From Nostoc sp. NMS2 (GTDB lineage Bacteria; Cyanobacteriota; Cyanobacteriia; Cyanobacteriales; Nostocaceae), in assembly GCF_017115105.1 (NCBI RefSeq), contig NZ_JABXKH010000173.1:18425-82424 (forward strand): 64,000 nucleotides of DNA, read 5' to 3'. Positions 17,461 through 26,611 of the stretch are shown piece after piece (the first letter of the stretch is position 1; every line of letters begins with the position of its first letter). The notes below the pieces were generated by a model. That model was not told where the DNA came from, searched no databases, and saw only the letters and a list, made by a program, of their open reading frames with translations. Made by a program: the position numbers and the translations under genes.

Positions 17461-18624
17461 ATGCCATTAACTATATCTTCCGCACCTCAAGGTTTTAGTG
17501 CATTTATTACTAATTTAGGAATACGCGATACAACTGATGATTTTGTATTTATTAAATCATCAGTTCCTTGTGTTGCTGATGGAGTCTTCACTCAAAGTCT
17601 TTTCGCCGGGCCAAGTGTTACTATTAGCCGCGAGAACTTAAAAGATTCACAAGCACAAGGAATTGTCGTTATATCTAAGAATGCCAATGTTGCTAATGGT
17701 TCTGTTGGCATCGCTGATGCCCAAGAGGTTCTACAATTAGTTGCAACTGAAACTGGAATTGCTGCACATAACATTGTGATAGCTTCTACAGGCGTAATTG
17801 GTAGACGTTACCCGATTGAAAAAATCCGAACAGGTTTATTAGGATTGGGGAAAAAATTGACTCCTGCTGATTTTAATGCCGCAGCCCGTGGTATTATGAC
17901 CACCGATACAGTACCAAAACTAGCTACAAGACAAATAGGCAATGCCAAGCTGGTAGGAATTGCCAAAGGTGTTGGCATGATTGAGCCTAATATGGCTACT
18001 CTCTTAACTTTCTTTTTTACCGACGCTGCAATTTCTGCAAATAGTCTTCGTTCTATTTTTCGCTCTACTATAGATAAAACCTTTAACTGCCTGAGTGTAG
18101 ACACTGACACTTCTACTAGTGACTCTGCTGTGATTCTAGCTAATGGTTTAGCCGGTGAAGTTTCAGAAGTAGATTTTGCTAGCGCATTGCAAGAAGTTGC
18201 ACAAGAATTGGTGCTGAAAATTGCCAGAGATGCAGAAGGTGCTACCAAAATTATTGAGGTGACTGTAGATTCAGCTATTAACTATGCACAAGCTAAAAAA
18301 GTAGCTAAAGCAATTGTTAATTCACCATTAGTAAAAACTGCCGTCTATGGAGCAGATCCGAATTGGGGACGAGTTGCTATGGCTATAGGCAAATGTGAAA
18401 ACGAACAGCAGATAAATCCAGAACGAGTTGTTATTAGTTTTGATGACGTGAAAGTTTATCCTAGTAGCCTAACTAATGAAAATCTGGAACAGTTACGGCA
18501 AATTATGTCTAAGGATAAAGTAGATATTCATGTTAGCCTCAATATTGGCGAAGCTTCTGCAACTGTATGGGGTTGCGATCTTTCAGAGGGTTATATAGAA
18601 ATTAATGGCAAATACTCAACTTGA
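17461..18624 (+). CDS. ArgJ-family ornithine acetyltransferase-like protein
   Basis: A 387-residue N-terminal-nucleophile enzyme of the glutamate N-acetyltransferase family. The self-cleavage and nucleophile site is visible as GMIEPNMATLL (Thr after Ala), and the STGVIGR oxyanion motif and GADPNWGR are also present. ArgJ moves the acetyl group of N-acetylornithine to glutamate. The N-terminus (APQGFSAFITNLGIRDTTDD) is shorter and more divergent than the housekeeping ArgJ proteins I recall, so this may be a paralogue like OAT2/ORF6 of antibiotic clusters. It stands alone, 1 kb beyond the synthase cluster, so the link to that cluster is conjecture. Confidence 0.82.
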   Translation: MPLTISSAPQGFSAFITNLGIRDTTDDFVFIKSSVPCVADGVFTQSLFAGPSVTISRENLKDSQAQGIVVISKNANVANGSVGIADAQEVLQLVATETGIAAHNIVIASTGVIGRRYPIEKIRTGLLGLGKKLTPADFNAAARGIMTTDTVPKLATRQIGNAKLVGIAKGVGMIEPNMATLLTFFFTDAAISANSLRSIFRSTIDKTFNCLSVDTDTSTSDSAVILANGLAGEVSEVDFASALQEVAQELVLKIARDAEGATKIIEVTVDSAINYAQAKKVAKAIVNSPLVKTAVYGADPNWGRVAMAIGKCENEQQINPERVVISFDDVKVYPSSLTNENLEQLRQIMSKDKVDIHVSLNIGEASATVWGCDLSEGYIEINGKYST

Positions 18625-19495
18625 TTAACAAGAAGAGACGCGAAATTGCACTGGGCTTCAAACCGCTACGCTAATGCCTTGTTGCGCTAATGCGTCTCTA
18701 CATAGGTTGGATAGATACTAAACAAATTTGCAATAGCTGGGGTTGAAGCCTCAGCAACACAGCATAGCTGCCTTGTTCATCGGTAATATTCGGAACCTCA
18801 CCCTGATATCAGGGCTACGGTGTACACACAAGTCTTTGAGAGTTGCCCCATAAGCTTTTGATCCCCCCAACCCACGCCAGTCGCTCCACTACAGCGCTTC
18901 TGGTGCGTCCGCTTTGCGTTAAGCGAAGCTATGCCGTACTACTTCGTGGAAGCGAGCTAGCAAGAGCGTCTCTAAGAGTTGGCTTTACGCGCATCCTGCG
19001 GGGGGGGAGACCCCTTGGCGCTAGCCTCTCCCAATGTGAGAAGACCGCGCTGGCTCCCCTTAAAAAAGGGGGCAAAAACCTCTCAAAGTCCTTTCAAAGT
19101 CCTCCAATTTATCGGAGGATTTAGGAGGATCTACAACATTTTGGTTTTCTAGAAAGATGTGTTTACACCGTAGGCTATCAGGGAGAGGAATTTTGGCATC
19201 AGCCAAAAGTGGGATTATGTGCTTTCGGACATGATATGAGTCAGAAATGTAGAGATGCATAAATGGCGGAGGTACATCAAGAGCTAATTGTTTTGTCAAA
19301 AAAGTTGACGCAGGTAGTTGTTTTGTAATATAGTATATTACATAAGTAATGAGTTAGATTAAAAAGACTTCCTAGCCAGTACAGCACGGTGAAAATAAAA
19401 TTACCATTTGTACGCCAGTATTCGATATTACAAGAAAAATTTTAAAATTTCATATCTAACACAAAATAACTGTATTAATGCATAACTAAACAAAT
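18625..19495. other. 871-bp intergenic region of GC-rich repeats
   Basis: 18.64-18.72 kb and 18.88-19.05 kb hold REP-like GC-rich repeats (GCGTCTCTAAGAGTTGGC, GCGTCCGCTTTGCG, GGGGGGGAGACC). A related block is at 25.28-25.47 kb. The open frames that cross it have repeat-driven, low-complexity products. The last 180 bp before the ATPase gene are AT-rich and probably carry its promoter. Confidence 0.6.
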
Positions 19496-20698
19496 ATGGA
19501 TTTTGACTATTTTAGAAGCAATGAAGGCACGCCTACAAATAATACCCGTCAAAGCTTGCTTGCTAGCGGTTGGCGACCATTTAACCGAGAGTTAGATTGG
19601 GGGTTTTTATGGCAGCTTTTGTATAGTGACTCCCGCGAATTAACTCAAAAAAGTTTGAATTTAGCAAGTAATGTTGCGGATATTTTGGGACGAAATAATT
19701 ATGCTTGGTGGGCTAATTTATTAAATATTGTATCTGATAATACCCGCTACGAAGTGGAAAAATTTTGGAATTACATTACACCAGATCCTCAATCACCAGA
19801 TCATCGCTACAAAGATGTTTTGAGTACTGAAACGCCTATCGTCCAATTTGTTAGTCGTAGTAGTATTCCTATTGATTATGTTCTTAACCGACTGCAAGAA
19901 ATTACTGTACTGCGAGTTTTAGGTGTGTTGGGGAATCCTGACATTATTACTCAGTATTATTCAGAAAGAGATTTTTATTTTCCTATAGATAGATTTGTTA
20001 GCTGGGAACGCTTAGACGTTATCAATACTGTTTACGCTTACTGGGCAAAGCATGACGTTTGGTTACAAATTGATCCCTACGATCGCGGGCGGCGGCAATA
20101 TAGTTTAATGGCGAGAAATCTTGCGCCACTAATTAACAAGGCGACTTATGACTTGGCAGTGATGCTGAGTGGATATCAAAGTCGTGTAGGTAAAGTTCAC
20201 AGCCAATTTCCCATTCGCACATTTCCCGCAGATATCCAAAATTTTACTGATTCTGTACAGCAAGCGATTTTGAATCAAAACCAGTTAGCGGTTGTTGTAC
20301 ATGGCAAACCAGGTACTGGTAAAACAGTCTGGACACAGGCAGTAGCCAAAGAAATTCTTGTACCTTTAGGGTATGTAATTTTTATTTTAGATCATGATGC
20401 GATCGCTAATTTTGTCCCCCCAACTTACATAGAGCGTATTTGTATCGTTATTAACGAAGCTGATAATCTAGCGCAAAATCGCGCTTCTGAGGTAGCGCAA
20501 TACAATAACAAAACCGAACACATTCTCAGTTTGCTGGATGGCACTTTGTATCAAAGTGTCATTGATGAGTCTGGTATTCAGATGCAGCAACGCTTAGTTG
20601 TCTTGATGACTTGTAACACTACTGAAAGATTAGATCCAGCCATGTTACGTAAGGGCAGGGTGGATTTAATGTATGAGTTTACGCAACTATTTATTTGA
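19496..20698 (+). CDS. AAA+ ATPase, function unknown
   Basis: A 400-residue protein. The N-terminal half (about 1-240) is unrecognised and rich in aromatic residues. The C-terminal half is a AAA+ module with Walker A GKPGTGKT (about residue 269), a Walker B-like strand ending VINEAD, a sensor region LVVLMTCNTTERLDPAMLRK and the arginine-finger-like RKGRVD. The order resembles the ATPases that remodel protein partners. No partner gene adjoins it. The downstream stretch to 20.76 kb is a G-rich repeat (GGGGGCAGGGGGCAGG). Confidence 0.75.
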   Translation: MDFDYFRSNEGTPTNNTRQSLLASGWRPFNRELDWGFLWQLLYSDSRELTQKSLNLASNVADILGRNNYAWWANLLNIVSDNTRYEVEKFWNYITPDPQSPDHRYKDVLSTETPIVQFVSRSSIPIDYVLNRLQEITVLRVLGVLGNPDIITQYYSERDFYFPIDRFVSWERLDVINTVYAYWAKHDVWLQIDPYDRGRRQYSLMARNLAPLINKATYDLAVMLSGYQSRVGKVHSQFPIRTFPADIQNFTDSVQQAILNQNQLAVVVHGKPGTGKTVWTQAVAKEILVPLGYVIFILDHDAIANFVPPTYIERICIVINEADNLAQNRASEVAQYNNKTEHILSLLDGTLYQSVIDESGIQMQQRLVVLMTCNTTERLDPAMLRKGRVDLMYEFTQLFI

Positions 20699-20761
20699 AG
20701 GCAGGGGGCACAGGGGGCAGGGGGCAGGAGGAATACTGTAAACTACAAACTATATTACTCC

Positions 20762-20896
20762 CAATACTATTCGGTTAAGGCAAGAGACGCGATGAATCGC
20801 CGTCTCTACAATAATCGGTCTTTCGTCTTGACGGCGATTTATCGCGTCTTTGCGATCTAAAATTTTCATCAAAAAAACCTTAACCTAACTGTATTG
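20762..20896. mobile_element. MITE family A, copy 2 (135 bp)
   Basis: Left CAATACTATTCGGTTAAGG; the right end reverse-complemented is CAATACAGTTAGGTTAAGG. The interior (AGACGCGATGAATCGCCGTC and so on) is the reverse-oriented relative of the copy at 42.4 kb. Flanking 10-mers ATATTACTCC and ACACTACTCC match at 8 of 10 positions, a decayed target duplication. Confidence 0.8.
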
Positions 20897-20957
20897 ACAC
20901 TACTCCCCATTCCCCATCTCAGTTGTAGTCTAAATGAAAATTGCTGTATTTCTAGTT

Positions 20958-21827
20958 TCACCAAAGTGTCACCTGTTTTTGGGATACAAGCTGATGCTGT
21001 TTGCGCCAAGCTTGGGGAGGTAAACCATGATGCTGGCGAAACTGGCGAGAGAAATGAGACACATCTTGATAACCTAATGCTTTCGCTATTTTCTCGATTG
21101 TCTGATTATTATTTTGGAGTAAAAAACGAGCGCCTGCCATTCGGCGTTTGACAATCCAGCAGTTTACAGTCTCTCCCGTTTGTCTTGCGACTCGGTTAGT
21201 TAGGTAAGCAGGTGAGTAACCAACTGCAACAGCCACATCACACAAAGTAATTCCTTGATGATAATGAGCTTCGATAAAGTCGAAAACTTCTTTTAATTGG
21301 GGAATGGACGGAAAGATTGACTTAAAAGGGATCGTGGTTTTTTCATCAGGGGTTTCTTCAGGTGCGATCGCAACTGTAGTATTATCTGCAAATACTGATT
21401 TTGGAGCTTTCTCAAATTTCATAGCGCACCAGTATTGCAGAGTAGCTTGCTTTTGTAGTCGAATAGCGATCGCTCTGAGCAATTCGTCTAGTGTAGAGGG
21501 TTTGGTAAGATAATCATCTGCTCCCAATTCCATAGCTTTGCGAACATCCGCTTTGCTACTACTCCCAGTCAGAAAAATGAAGGGAATAATTGCTGTTAGA
21601 GGATCTTGGCGTAGCGTACTTAAAACGCTATAACCATCCATATCGGGCATCGTGATATCGCAAATCACTAAGTCGGGTATACACTCTTGTGCTTGTTGGA
21701 TACCAGCAAGACCGTTTTCAGCACTGATTGTATCAAAACCTTTAGCCTTAAGACCTTTTAAATAAAGATCGCGGGTAACATTATCATCTTCAATGACAAG
21801 AATTTTATTTGACGATTCGTACATCAT
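20958..21827 (-). CDS. AraC-type response regulator of the scytonemin locus
   Basis: A 289-residue protein. Residues 10-125 are a receiver domain (acidic patch EDD, phosphorylation Asp in LVICDITMPDMDG, Thr and Lys switch residues in LTGSS and TKPS). Residues about 185-280 are a double helix-turn-helix AraC/XylS DNA-binding domain (ending ALGYQDVSHFSRQFRQHHG). It follows the histidine kinase on the same strand and probably takes phosphate from it. From memory the pair corresponds to the N. punctiforme NpF1277/NpF1278 two-component system that controls scytonemin genes under UVA. Likely targets are the repeats upstream of scyA. Confidence 0.88.
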   Translation of the reverse strand: MMYESSNKILVIEDDNVTRDLYLKGLKAKGFDTISAENGLAGIQQAQECIPDLVICDITMPDMDGYSVLSTLRQDPLTAIIPFIFLTGSSSKADVRKAMELGADDYLTKPSTLDELLRAIAIRLQKQATLQYWCAMKFEKAPKSVFADNTTVAIAPEETPDEKTTIPFKSIFPSIPQLKEVFDFIEAHYHQGITLCDVAVAVGYSPAYLTNRVARQTGETVNCWIVKRRMAGARFLLQNNNQTIEKIAKALGYQDVSHFSRQFRQHHGLPPQAWRKQHQLVSQKQVTLW

Positions 21828-22016
21828 TTTTTATTACCATAAATTTTAGCAGAAGCTGGTTATTATAGCGATCCGCTTTGATTATTGAACTGACTTATGT
21901 AGGCTGGGAGTAGGGAATAAGCCTTTTCGATTGGTACTTAATTTGTTCAAAAATCAAATCGGAGTCCTATATTACAATGTGGCGTAAGTTTGCCTACTTT
22001 TAGTCTGGATTAGTTG

Positions 22017-22173
22017 CAATACAGTTCAGTTAAGCCTCTCTTTCTTCTCTCTGCGTTGCGCCAGTTGCTTCAAGTCGGGGAACCGCAAGGGCGCACTGGC
22101 TTCTCTGCGTCTTGGCGGTTCGTTAAAAAATTGACTTTGGAACCAGAGTTTTAGCCTTAACCCAAGCGTATTG
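22017..22173. mobile_element. MITE family A, copy 3 (157 bp, perfect 10-bp target duplication)
   Basis: Left CAATACAGTTCAGTTAAG; right end reverse-complemented CAATACGCTTGGGTTAAGG. The perfect direct repeat GGATTAGTTG flanks it (22007-22016 and 22174-22183). It lies in the 499-bp gap between the kinase and regulator genes and also carries the GCGTCTTGGCGGTTCGTT repeat. Confidence 0.9.
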
Positions 22174-22326
22174 GGATTAGTTGGATTTACGCCGGATTTT
22201 ACTCAAATTTTTCCTGAGTATTTAAATAGGCATAAGCTTAATTACTTCATTCCGAGAGTTGTGATTGTTAAATCGTTAATTAATAACTAATCTTGATTTA
22301 AACATTCATAACTCGGAACTAGTAAA

Positions 22327-24285
22327 TTATGATTTGATTAATGGCAACATTACAGTAAAAGTAGTGCCCATTCCAACTTGACTTTCTACAGAAACTTGAC
22401 CGTGATGTAAATCTACAAGGGTTTTAAGAATAGATAGTCCTAGTCCAGTGCCAGGTATATGATCGATATTACTACCACGGTAAAATGGTTCAAATATTCG
22501 TTGTTGATCTAGTGCTGAAATACCGAGACCTCTATCTTTGACCTGGAAAATTACTTGCTCATTTTCACAAGATAGTTGTAATTCAACTGTCATACCTGAG
22601 AGAGAATACTTGATTGCATTATCGAGCAAATTCTTTAAAATTGGCTCTAAAAGTTTTTTGTCTATGCAGGCTCTTAGAGAATTTTGTTGGCTGACAAAAT
22701 TAATCGTAATTTGCCTAACATTCATCTGCATTTGTGCTACTAAATCATTAGAAAACTCAACTAACTCAAGGGGTTTTGGTTCATAATTTATTTTTGCGGC
22801 TTCTGCCTTAGAGAAGAATAAAATATCATCCAACATCTGACCGAGTTGTTCGGTAGCTTTTTGAATGTGATCCAGTAATGGTTGGATTTTCTTCTGTGTA
22901 CGTTTGTCTACTTCTTCCTTGAGTAAACTATTAGAAAATGAAACAATATTCAACGGTGTACGGAATTGATGGCAAACCATAGAAAGAAAACGCGCTCTAA
23001 GTTCGCTAAGTTGTTTTGCTTGTTCTAAAGCTTGGTTTAGACCTAATTCTGCATATTTGTAATCGGTAATATCAATGCCTGCAATCATTTCTACTGGTTT
23101 TCCACCAAAATCTAGCACTCCATCTAGCATTACAACCGCACAAGCTAGCCAGCGCTCTGTACCACTTTTTGTCAGAATATTCATCTCTTGATATTCAAAG
23201 TTAGTTGCTTCACTCTGCTTACGTACTTCCCTGCGTCTTTTGCTCTTAATCAGTCGGCGAAGATCAAAACCCGTTAACAGTTCCTCTTTTGTATAACCAG
23301 TGAGTTGCTCTACTGCTGGATTTATGTAGCAAAGCCGCGTGCCTTGAATCAGAAAAGTACTGGTATCTGTCGTTTCGGCCATTGTCCTAAATCTAACTGC
23401 GTTTAGGCGCAATGCTTCTTCAGTCTGTTTTGATTCAGTAATATCCCAAATACTCCAGACTCTACCAATAATTTTGTCCTCCAACAAGTGAGGCTTAGAG
23501 TAGTGTGCAAAAACTCTCCCATCTTTCAATTCCAGAATATCGTAGCTCTCGAAATCAGATTGGCTAGACACTTCCCAAATCAGCCGACTAAAGGCTTGTG
23601 GATCTTTAAGGAGATTCTCAAAAAAGGCTTTGCATCTAGGACATTTCTTAGATAATATTAGAGACTCCGGGATCTGCCACATATCCATAAATTTTTGATT
23701 CAAGCTCAGAATATCTCCCTCAAAATTAACTGCAACAATACCAATGGCAGTAGATTCGAGAGTAGAACGAAGTAAAGAAAGAGATGTTTCTAGTTCTACT
23801 TCTTTTGCCTTGAGTTGAGAAAATTCTTGTTGTAAATTGTCTTTGGCATCCCTTAATTCATCAGTCCACTTTTGCACGCTCAGTTCTACTATTTCATCAC
23901 TTATTTCGCGAACGAAAGCACAGCCAAATTCTATATCTTGTTGTTTTACATAGCTAATAGATATTTCTACCAGAAAAATCCGACCTCCTTTTTTGCGGTA
24001 GCGAGATTTAAAGGTAAGAGAACCTTCTGAGTTAATATTTGACCAGTTGTGTAGAGAAAAGTCTACATCTATATCATGCAGCCTCATGGAAAGTAATTCC
24101 TCGCGGGAATACTCAGTCATCCGGCAAGTGGCATCGTTGACGTAGAGAAACTGTGCATTTTCTCCTAAACAGAAGGCAGCATCTACAGCTTGATTTATTA
24201 GAAAGTGAGCAAACTTCATCTCCACTTCTGGCTGTAGTGGCCATTGAGTGTTTGATCTAGCTAATCTATAATCGCCAGAATTCAT
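22327..24285 (-). CDS. Multi-PAS sensor histidine kinase of the scytonemin locus
   Basis: A 652-residue soluble kinase with no membrane segment. There are three PAS/PAC sensor units (about 28-135, 170-290, 295-415), a short coiled-coil between the first two, a HisKA dimerisation helix with the phospho-acceptor in VCHQFRTPLN (about residue 439), then HATPase with the N box (NLLDNAIKYS), G1 (DRGLGI) and G2 (GTGLGLS). It has no transmitter-linked receiver, so it depends on the neighbouring regulator. It diverges from scyA. A UVA or redox stimulus is known for the cyanobacterial counterpart but cannot be seen in the sequence. Confidence 0.88.
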   Translation of the reverse strand: MNSGDYRLARSNTQWPLQPEVEMKFAHFLINQAVDAAFCLGENAQFLYVNDATCRMTEYSREELLSMRLHDIDVDFSLHNWSNINSEGSLTFKSRYRKKGGRIFLVEISISYVKQQDIEFGCAFVREISDEIVELSVQKWTDELRDAKDNLQQEFSQLKAKEVELETSLSLLRSTLESTAIGIVAVNFEGDILSLNQKFMDMWQIPESLILSKKCPRCKAFFENLLKDPQAFSRLIWEVSSQSDFESYDILELKDGRVFAHYSKPHLLEDKIIGRVWSIWDITESKQTEEALRLNAVRFRTMAETTDTSTFLIQGTRLCYINPAVEQLTGYTKEELLTGFDLRRLIKSKRRREVRKQSEATNFEYQEMNILTKSGTERWLACAVVMLDGVLDFGGKPVEMIAGIDITDYKYAELGLNQALEQAKQLSELRARFLSMVCHQFRTPLNIVSFSNSLLKEEVDKRTQKKIQPLLDHIQKATEQLGQMLDDILFFSKAEAAKINYEPKPLELVEFSNDLVAQMQMNVRQITINFVSQQNSLRACIDKKLLEPILKNLLDNAIKYSLSGMTVELQLSCENEQVIFQVKDRGLGISALDQQRIFEPFYRGSNIDHIPGTGLGLSILKTLVDLHHGQVSVESQVGMGTTFTVMLPLIKS

Positions 24286-25106
24286 ATCCCTACTTGCTCC
24301 TGGTAATTAATCAGCATCATAACCATTAATGAGTTGATAGTCATAATTGACTAAAATCCTTGGTGCAGTGTTAGGCAGTTAAAAAATAAAATTAGTTAGT
24401 AAATTAAAAATTTTTACTAATTAACTTAACAAAACTTATCATACCAATAAAAAGAGAATAATTGAACCAGCTTTTCCTAAAAAAATGCAATATTTAATCT
24501 GGATTTTATTATTGACTTAAACAGTTTTTTATGAATACAAAAAATAGACAAATCAAATCAAGATTAGTCAACATGCCTTATTAGATAAGAGTTCAAAATT
24601 CTCAATCTATAAGTAGAAAAGATATTTTAAATTTAAATTAGTACCGCTTCTCGTGATTCGTAATTCCTAATTACCGTTACGTAAAGGTTTTAGACATTTA
24701 AAATGGTTGGCTTATTTACGCCGAACTGTAGTATTACACTTTGGCGAAAATTTGCGTACCTTTAATAAGGGGATTTTGTCCTTTGTCTTAATTGAGATGG
24801 TAGCCCTGCACCATAGCTAAGAAATGGTTCATCAAACCAAAGTTGCTCGGTTTCCATTGGGAAAAGGTTAAATGAGAAAAAATTTTTTCCCTTACCTTTC
24901 CCCTACCTAAGCACTTAAACCAACTACTCGTGTAGAGTCGTTTGATTATCAACATAAATGAATTTACCGGACTTGGCTTGGCTTGAATCAACAATTTTTG
25001 ACTCACTAGTTAATTTTCTTGATTTATCTTAACTTACTCTCTCATGAATTTAACTATAGAAAAATATGCTTAGTCATCCGTCGTTAGGAATACATCTATT
25101 CTTGTA

Positions 25107-25162
25107 AAAATACGTATAAATTTGCGTATAATTTCATGTTTACTTTTTCATAAAGAAACGTT
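25107..25162 (+). promoter_or_regulatory. 56-bp direct repeat, copy 1 (CGTATAA motif)
   Basis: Contains TACGTATAAATTTGCGTATA followed by a CATAAAG block. It matches the copy starting at 25192 in most positions, with an 85-bp step. Within each copy CGTATAA occurs twice, 12 bp apart, like paired binding sites for a dimeric regulator. Confidence 0.6.
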
Positions 25163-25191
25163 CTTTTTCTCAATCAATACAACAATACTAA

Positions 25192-25247
25192 AAAACACGT
25201 ATAAAGGTGCGTATAAGTTTGTGTTTATTTTGTCATAAAGCAACATT
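25192..25247 (+). promoter_or_regulatory. 56-bp direct repeat, copy 2 (CGTATAA motif)
   Basis: Contains CACGTATAAAGGTGCGTATA and the shared CATAAAGCAAC end. Differences from copy 1 lie mostly outside the CGTATAA pairs, which suggests that the pairs are the conserved part. Confidence 0.6.
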
Positions 25248-25522
25248 GTACTGAAAACATAAGTAGGTTAGCGCAATTAAAGCTAACTGGCAAGCGCTTG
25301 TCATTTGTCCTACCCTGCGGGAAGACGCTGGCGCGTCTATGTCACTTGTGCTGTCCTTCTCTACAAGACGCTGCGCGTAGCAAGATCCCCGAAGTGGTAC
25401 GACTACGCTCAGGAACCGCGAACGCAAGTGCGTCTCTAAGAGTTGCCGTTGGCGCAGCCTCTCCAAGAGTTGTATTGGTCATAGAATTTTAAGTCTAAGT
25501 AGAGTGGCATAAATAATTAAAG

Positions 25523-25576
25523 GTTTGTAGTGAGGACTCTAGTCCTCATTTGAGGGCTGAAGCCCTCACTACAAAC
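25523..25576. repeat. 54-bp hairpin, family F copy 1
   Basis: GTTTGTAGTGAGG and its inverted partner CCTCACTACAAAC bound two inner palindromes (AGGACTCTAGTCCT and GGGCTGAAGCCC). Relatives are at 35346-35402 and 47164-47220. Confidence 0.8.
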
Positions 25577-25965
25577 TAATTTCAATATTTTTTACATTAC
25601 TTAATCTACGTTGATTTATTCTTACCTACTTACGTTTATTAACATAATTTGGTTTATTTCTCCAAATTACTTATGTAAGTGTTGATAAATCGTCAGAGGC
25701 TAGAAACGGAATTTTAAAGAGGTTTGGGCTTAAATCCTTAATCCCTTTTCTCAAAAAATACGTATTCAGCACTTAGTCATCTCTCAAAGGATATATAAAA
25801 AGGGAAGTAACTATGTCTTTATCGTTACAAATAATTGACTCAATGAGTTTTTGGTGGCAATATAAAGACCGCTAGACTTGTAATTCGGCTCATGCTACAA
25901 GGCAAATTCAAAAGTTAATAGGCAAGAGAGGCAGTTGCCCATTAAGAATAGCCTAAGACAAGAAA

Positions 25966-26005
25966 AGCAAAAGAATTGACATCTTTATCAAAAGATTTTC
26001 TATTG
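25966..26005 (+). promoter_or_regulatory. scyA upstream repeat 1 (TTGACA-N17 motif)
   Basis: AGCAAAAGAATTGACATCTT then TATCAAAAGATTT, with TTGACA at 25976-25981 and TCTATT 17 bp further, a sigma70-like spacing. The spacer carries the dyad ATCTTT/AAAGAT. It is one of three copies upstream of scyA. Confidence 0.6.
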
Positions 26006-26090
26006 TAAGTTTGGCGATTTATTGCAATAGCGATCGCAGAATATCAATTTTTCAGAATCACTAAGTTGCAAATGTCGCGATCGCGGTAAA

Positions 26091-26130
26091 AGCAAAAGAA
26101 TTGACACTTTTATCAAAAGATTTATCATTG
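26091..26130 (+). promoter_or_regulatory. scyA upstream repeat 2 (TTGACA-N17 motif)
   Basis: AGCAAAAGAATTGACACTTT then TATCAAAAGATTT, with TTGACA at 26101-26106 and ATCATT 17 bp later. It starts 125 bp after repeat 1 and is nearly identical to it. Confidence 0.6.
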
Positions 26131-26328
26131 CAGATATGCTTCGATTGTAGCGGTCATCAGAAGTTAATAACCTCTCCAAGCATTTTAATCAATAAGTTGG
26201 TGCGATTAAACACAACTATGTAAAGCTTTGTAAATATTCTGAGACGTGCTTGAGTTAAGCTTAATTGCTTCTTTGCATACCTTTACATCATTTAGTTTTT
26301 TCCCGCCAACCTACTTAAGTACTGTAGA

Positions 26329-26370
26329 AGCGAAAAATTTGACACCTCCATCAAAAGATTTTTGATTGCA
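26329..26370 (+). promoter_or_regulatory. scyA upstream repeat 3 (TTGACA-N17 motif)
   Basis: AGCGAAAAATTTGACACCTC then CATCAAAAGATTT, with TTGACA at 26339-26344. It is the copy closest to scyA, about 240 bp before its ATG, and is the likeliest position for a transcription start. A cognate lies upstream of trpE (39884). Confidence 0.6.
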
Positions 26371-26611
26371 CATCAGTTATCATCCCCTCTATTCTGTTTT
26401 CTATAAGCACAGCCTTACTTGCTGTATGCTTTACAACAATTTTTTGGTAGTGCTATCACAACCATCAATCAGCAGCAATCAACCGTTTCTACTATCGATC
26501 AAACTCGGTCATGGCTGTGATAAACAACAGAGTTGTTCGTATTAAATATTGCTAGCGCTGTGATTGTAAACTAAAAAGCCTTTGTGTAACTTTATGTAAT
26601 TAAGTGAAACC

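Larger units (their letters stand above)
24286..26611. other. 2.3-kb non-coding control region between the two-component genes and scyA
   Basis: No convincing gene is present; a 72-codon minus-strand frame near 24.8-25.0 kb lacks family features. It holds a pair of 56-bp direct repeats (25107, 25192), a GC-rich REP block (25.28-25.47 kb), a 54-bp hairpin (25523-25576) and three copies of a TTGACA-containing motif (25966, 26091, 26329). The length and repeat content suit a heavily regulated promoter. Confidence 0.7.

Noticed and set aside
18843..19124. 93-codon frame on the + strand
   Set aside because: It consists of REP-like GC-rich repeats with no family features.
19060..19299. 79-codon frame on the - strand
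   Set aside because: It crosses a repeat and has no recognisable domain or ribosome-binding site.
20700..20735. G-rich repeat as a G-quadruplex regulator
   Set aside because: The same repeat class is scattered between genes and inside linkers; nothing specific supports a regulatory structure here.
24788..25006. 72-codon frame upstream of the scyA control repeats
   Set aside because: No conserved motif, weak start and atypical composition; treated as non-coding.
25107..25247. CRISPR array or plasmid-type iterons
   Set aside because: Only two long repeats with an 85-bp step and imperfect identity; no spacer array and no replication gene.
25233..25492. Overlapping frames on both strands near 25.3 kb
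   Set aside because: Both are generated by the GC-rich REP block.
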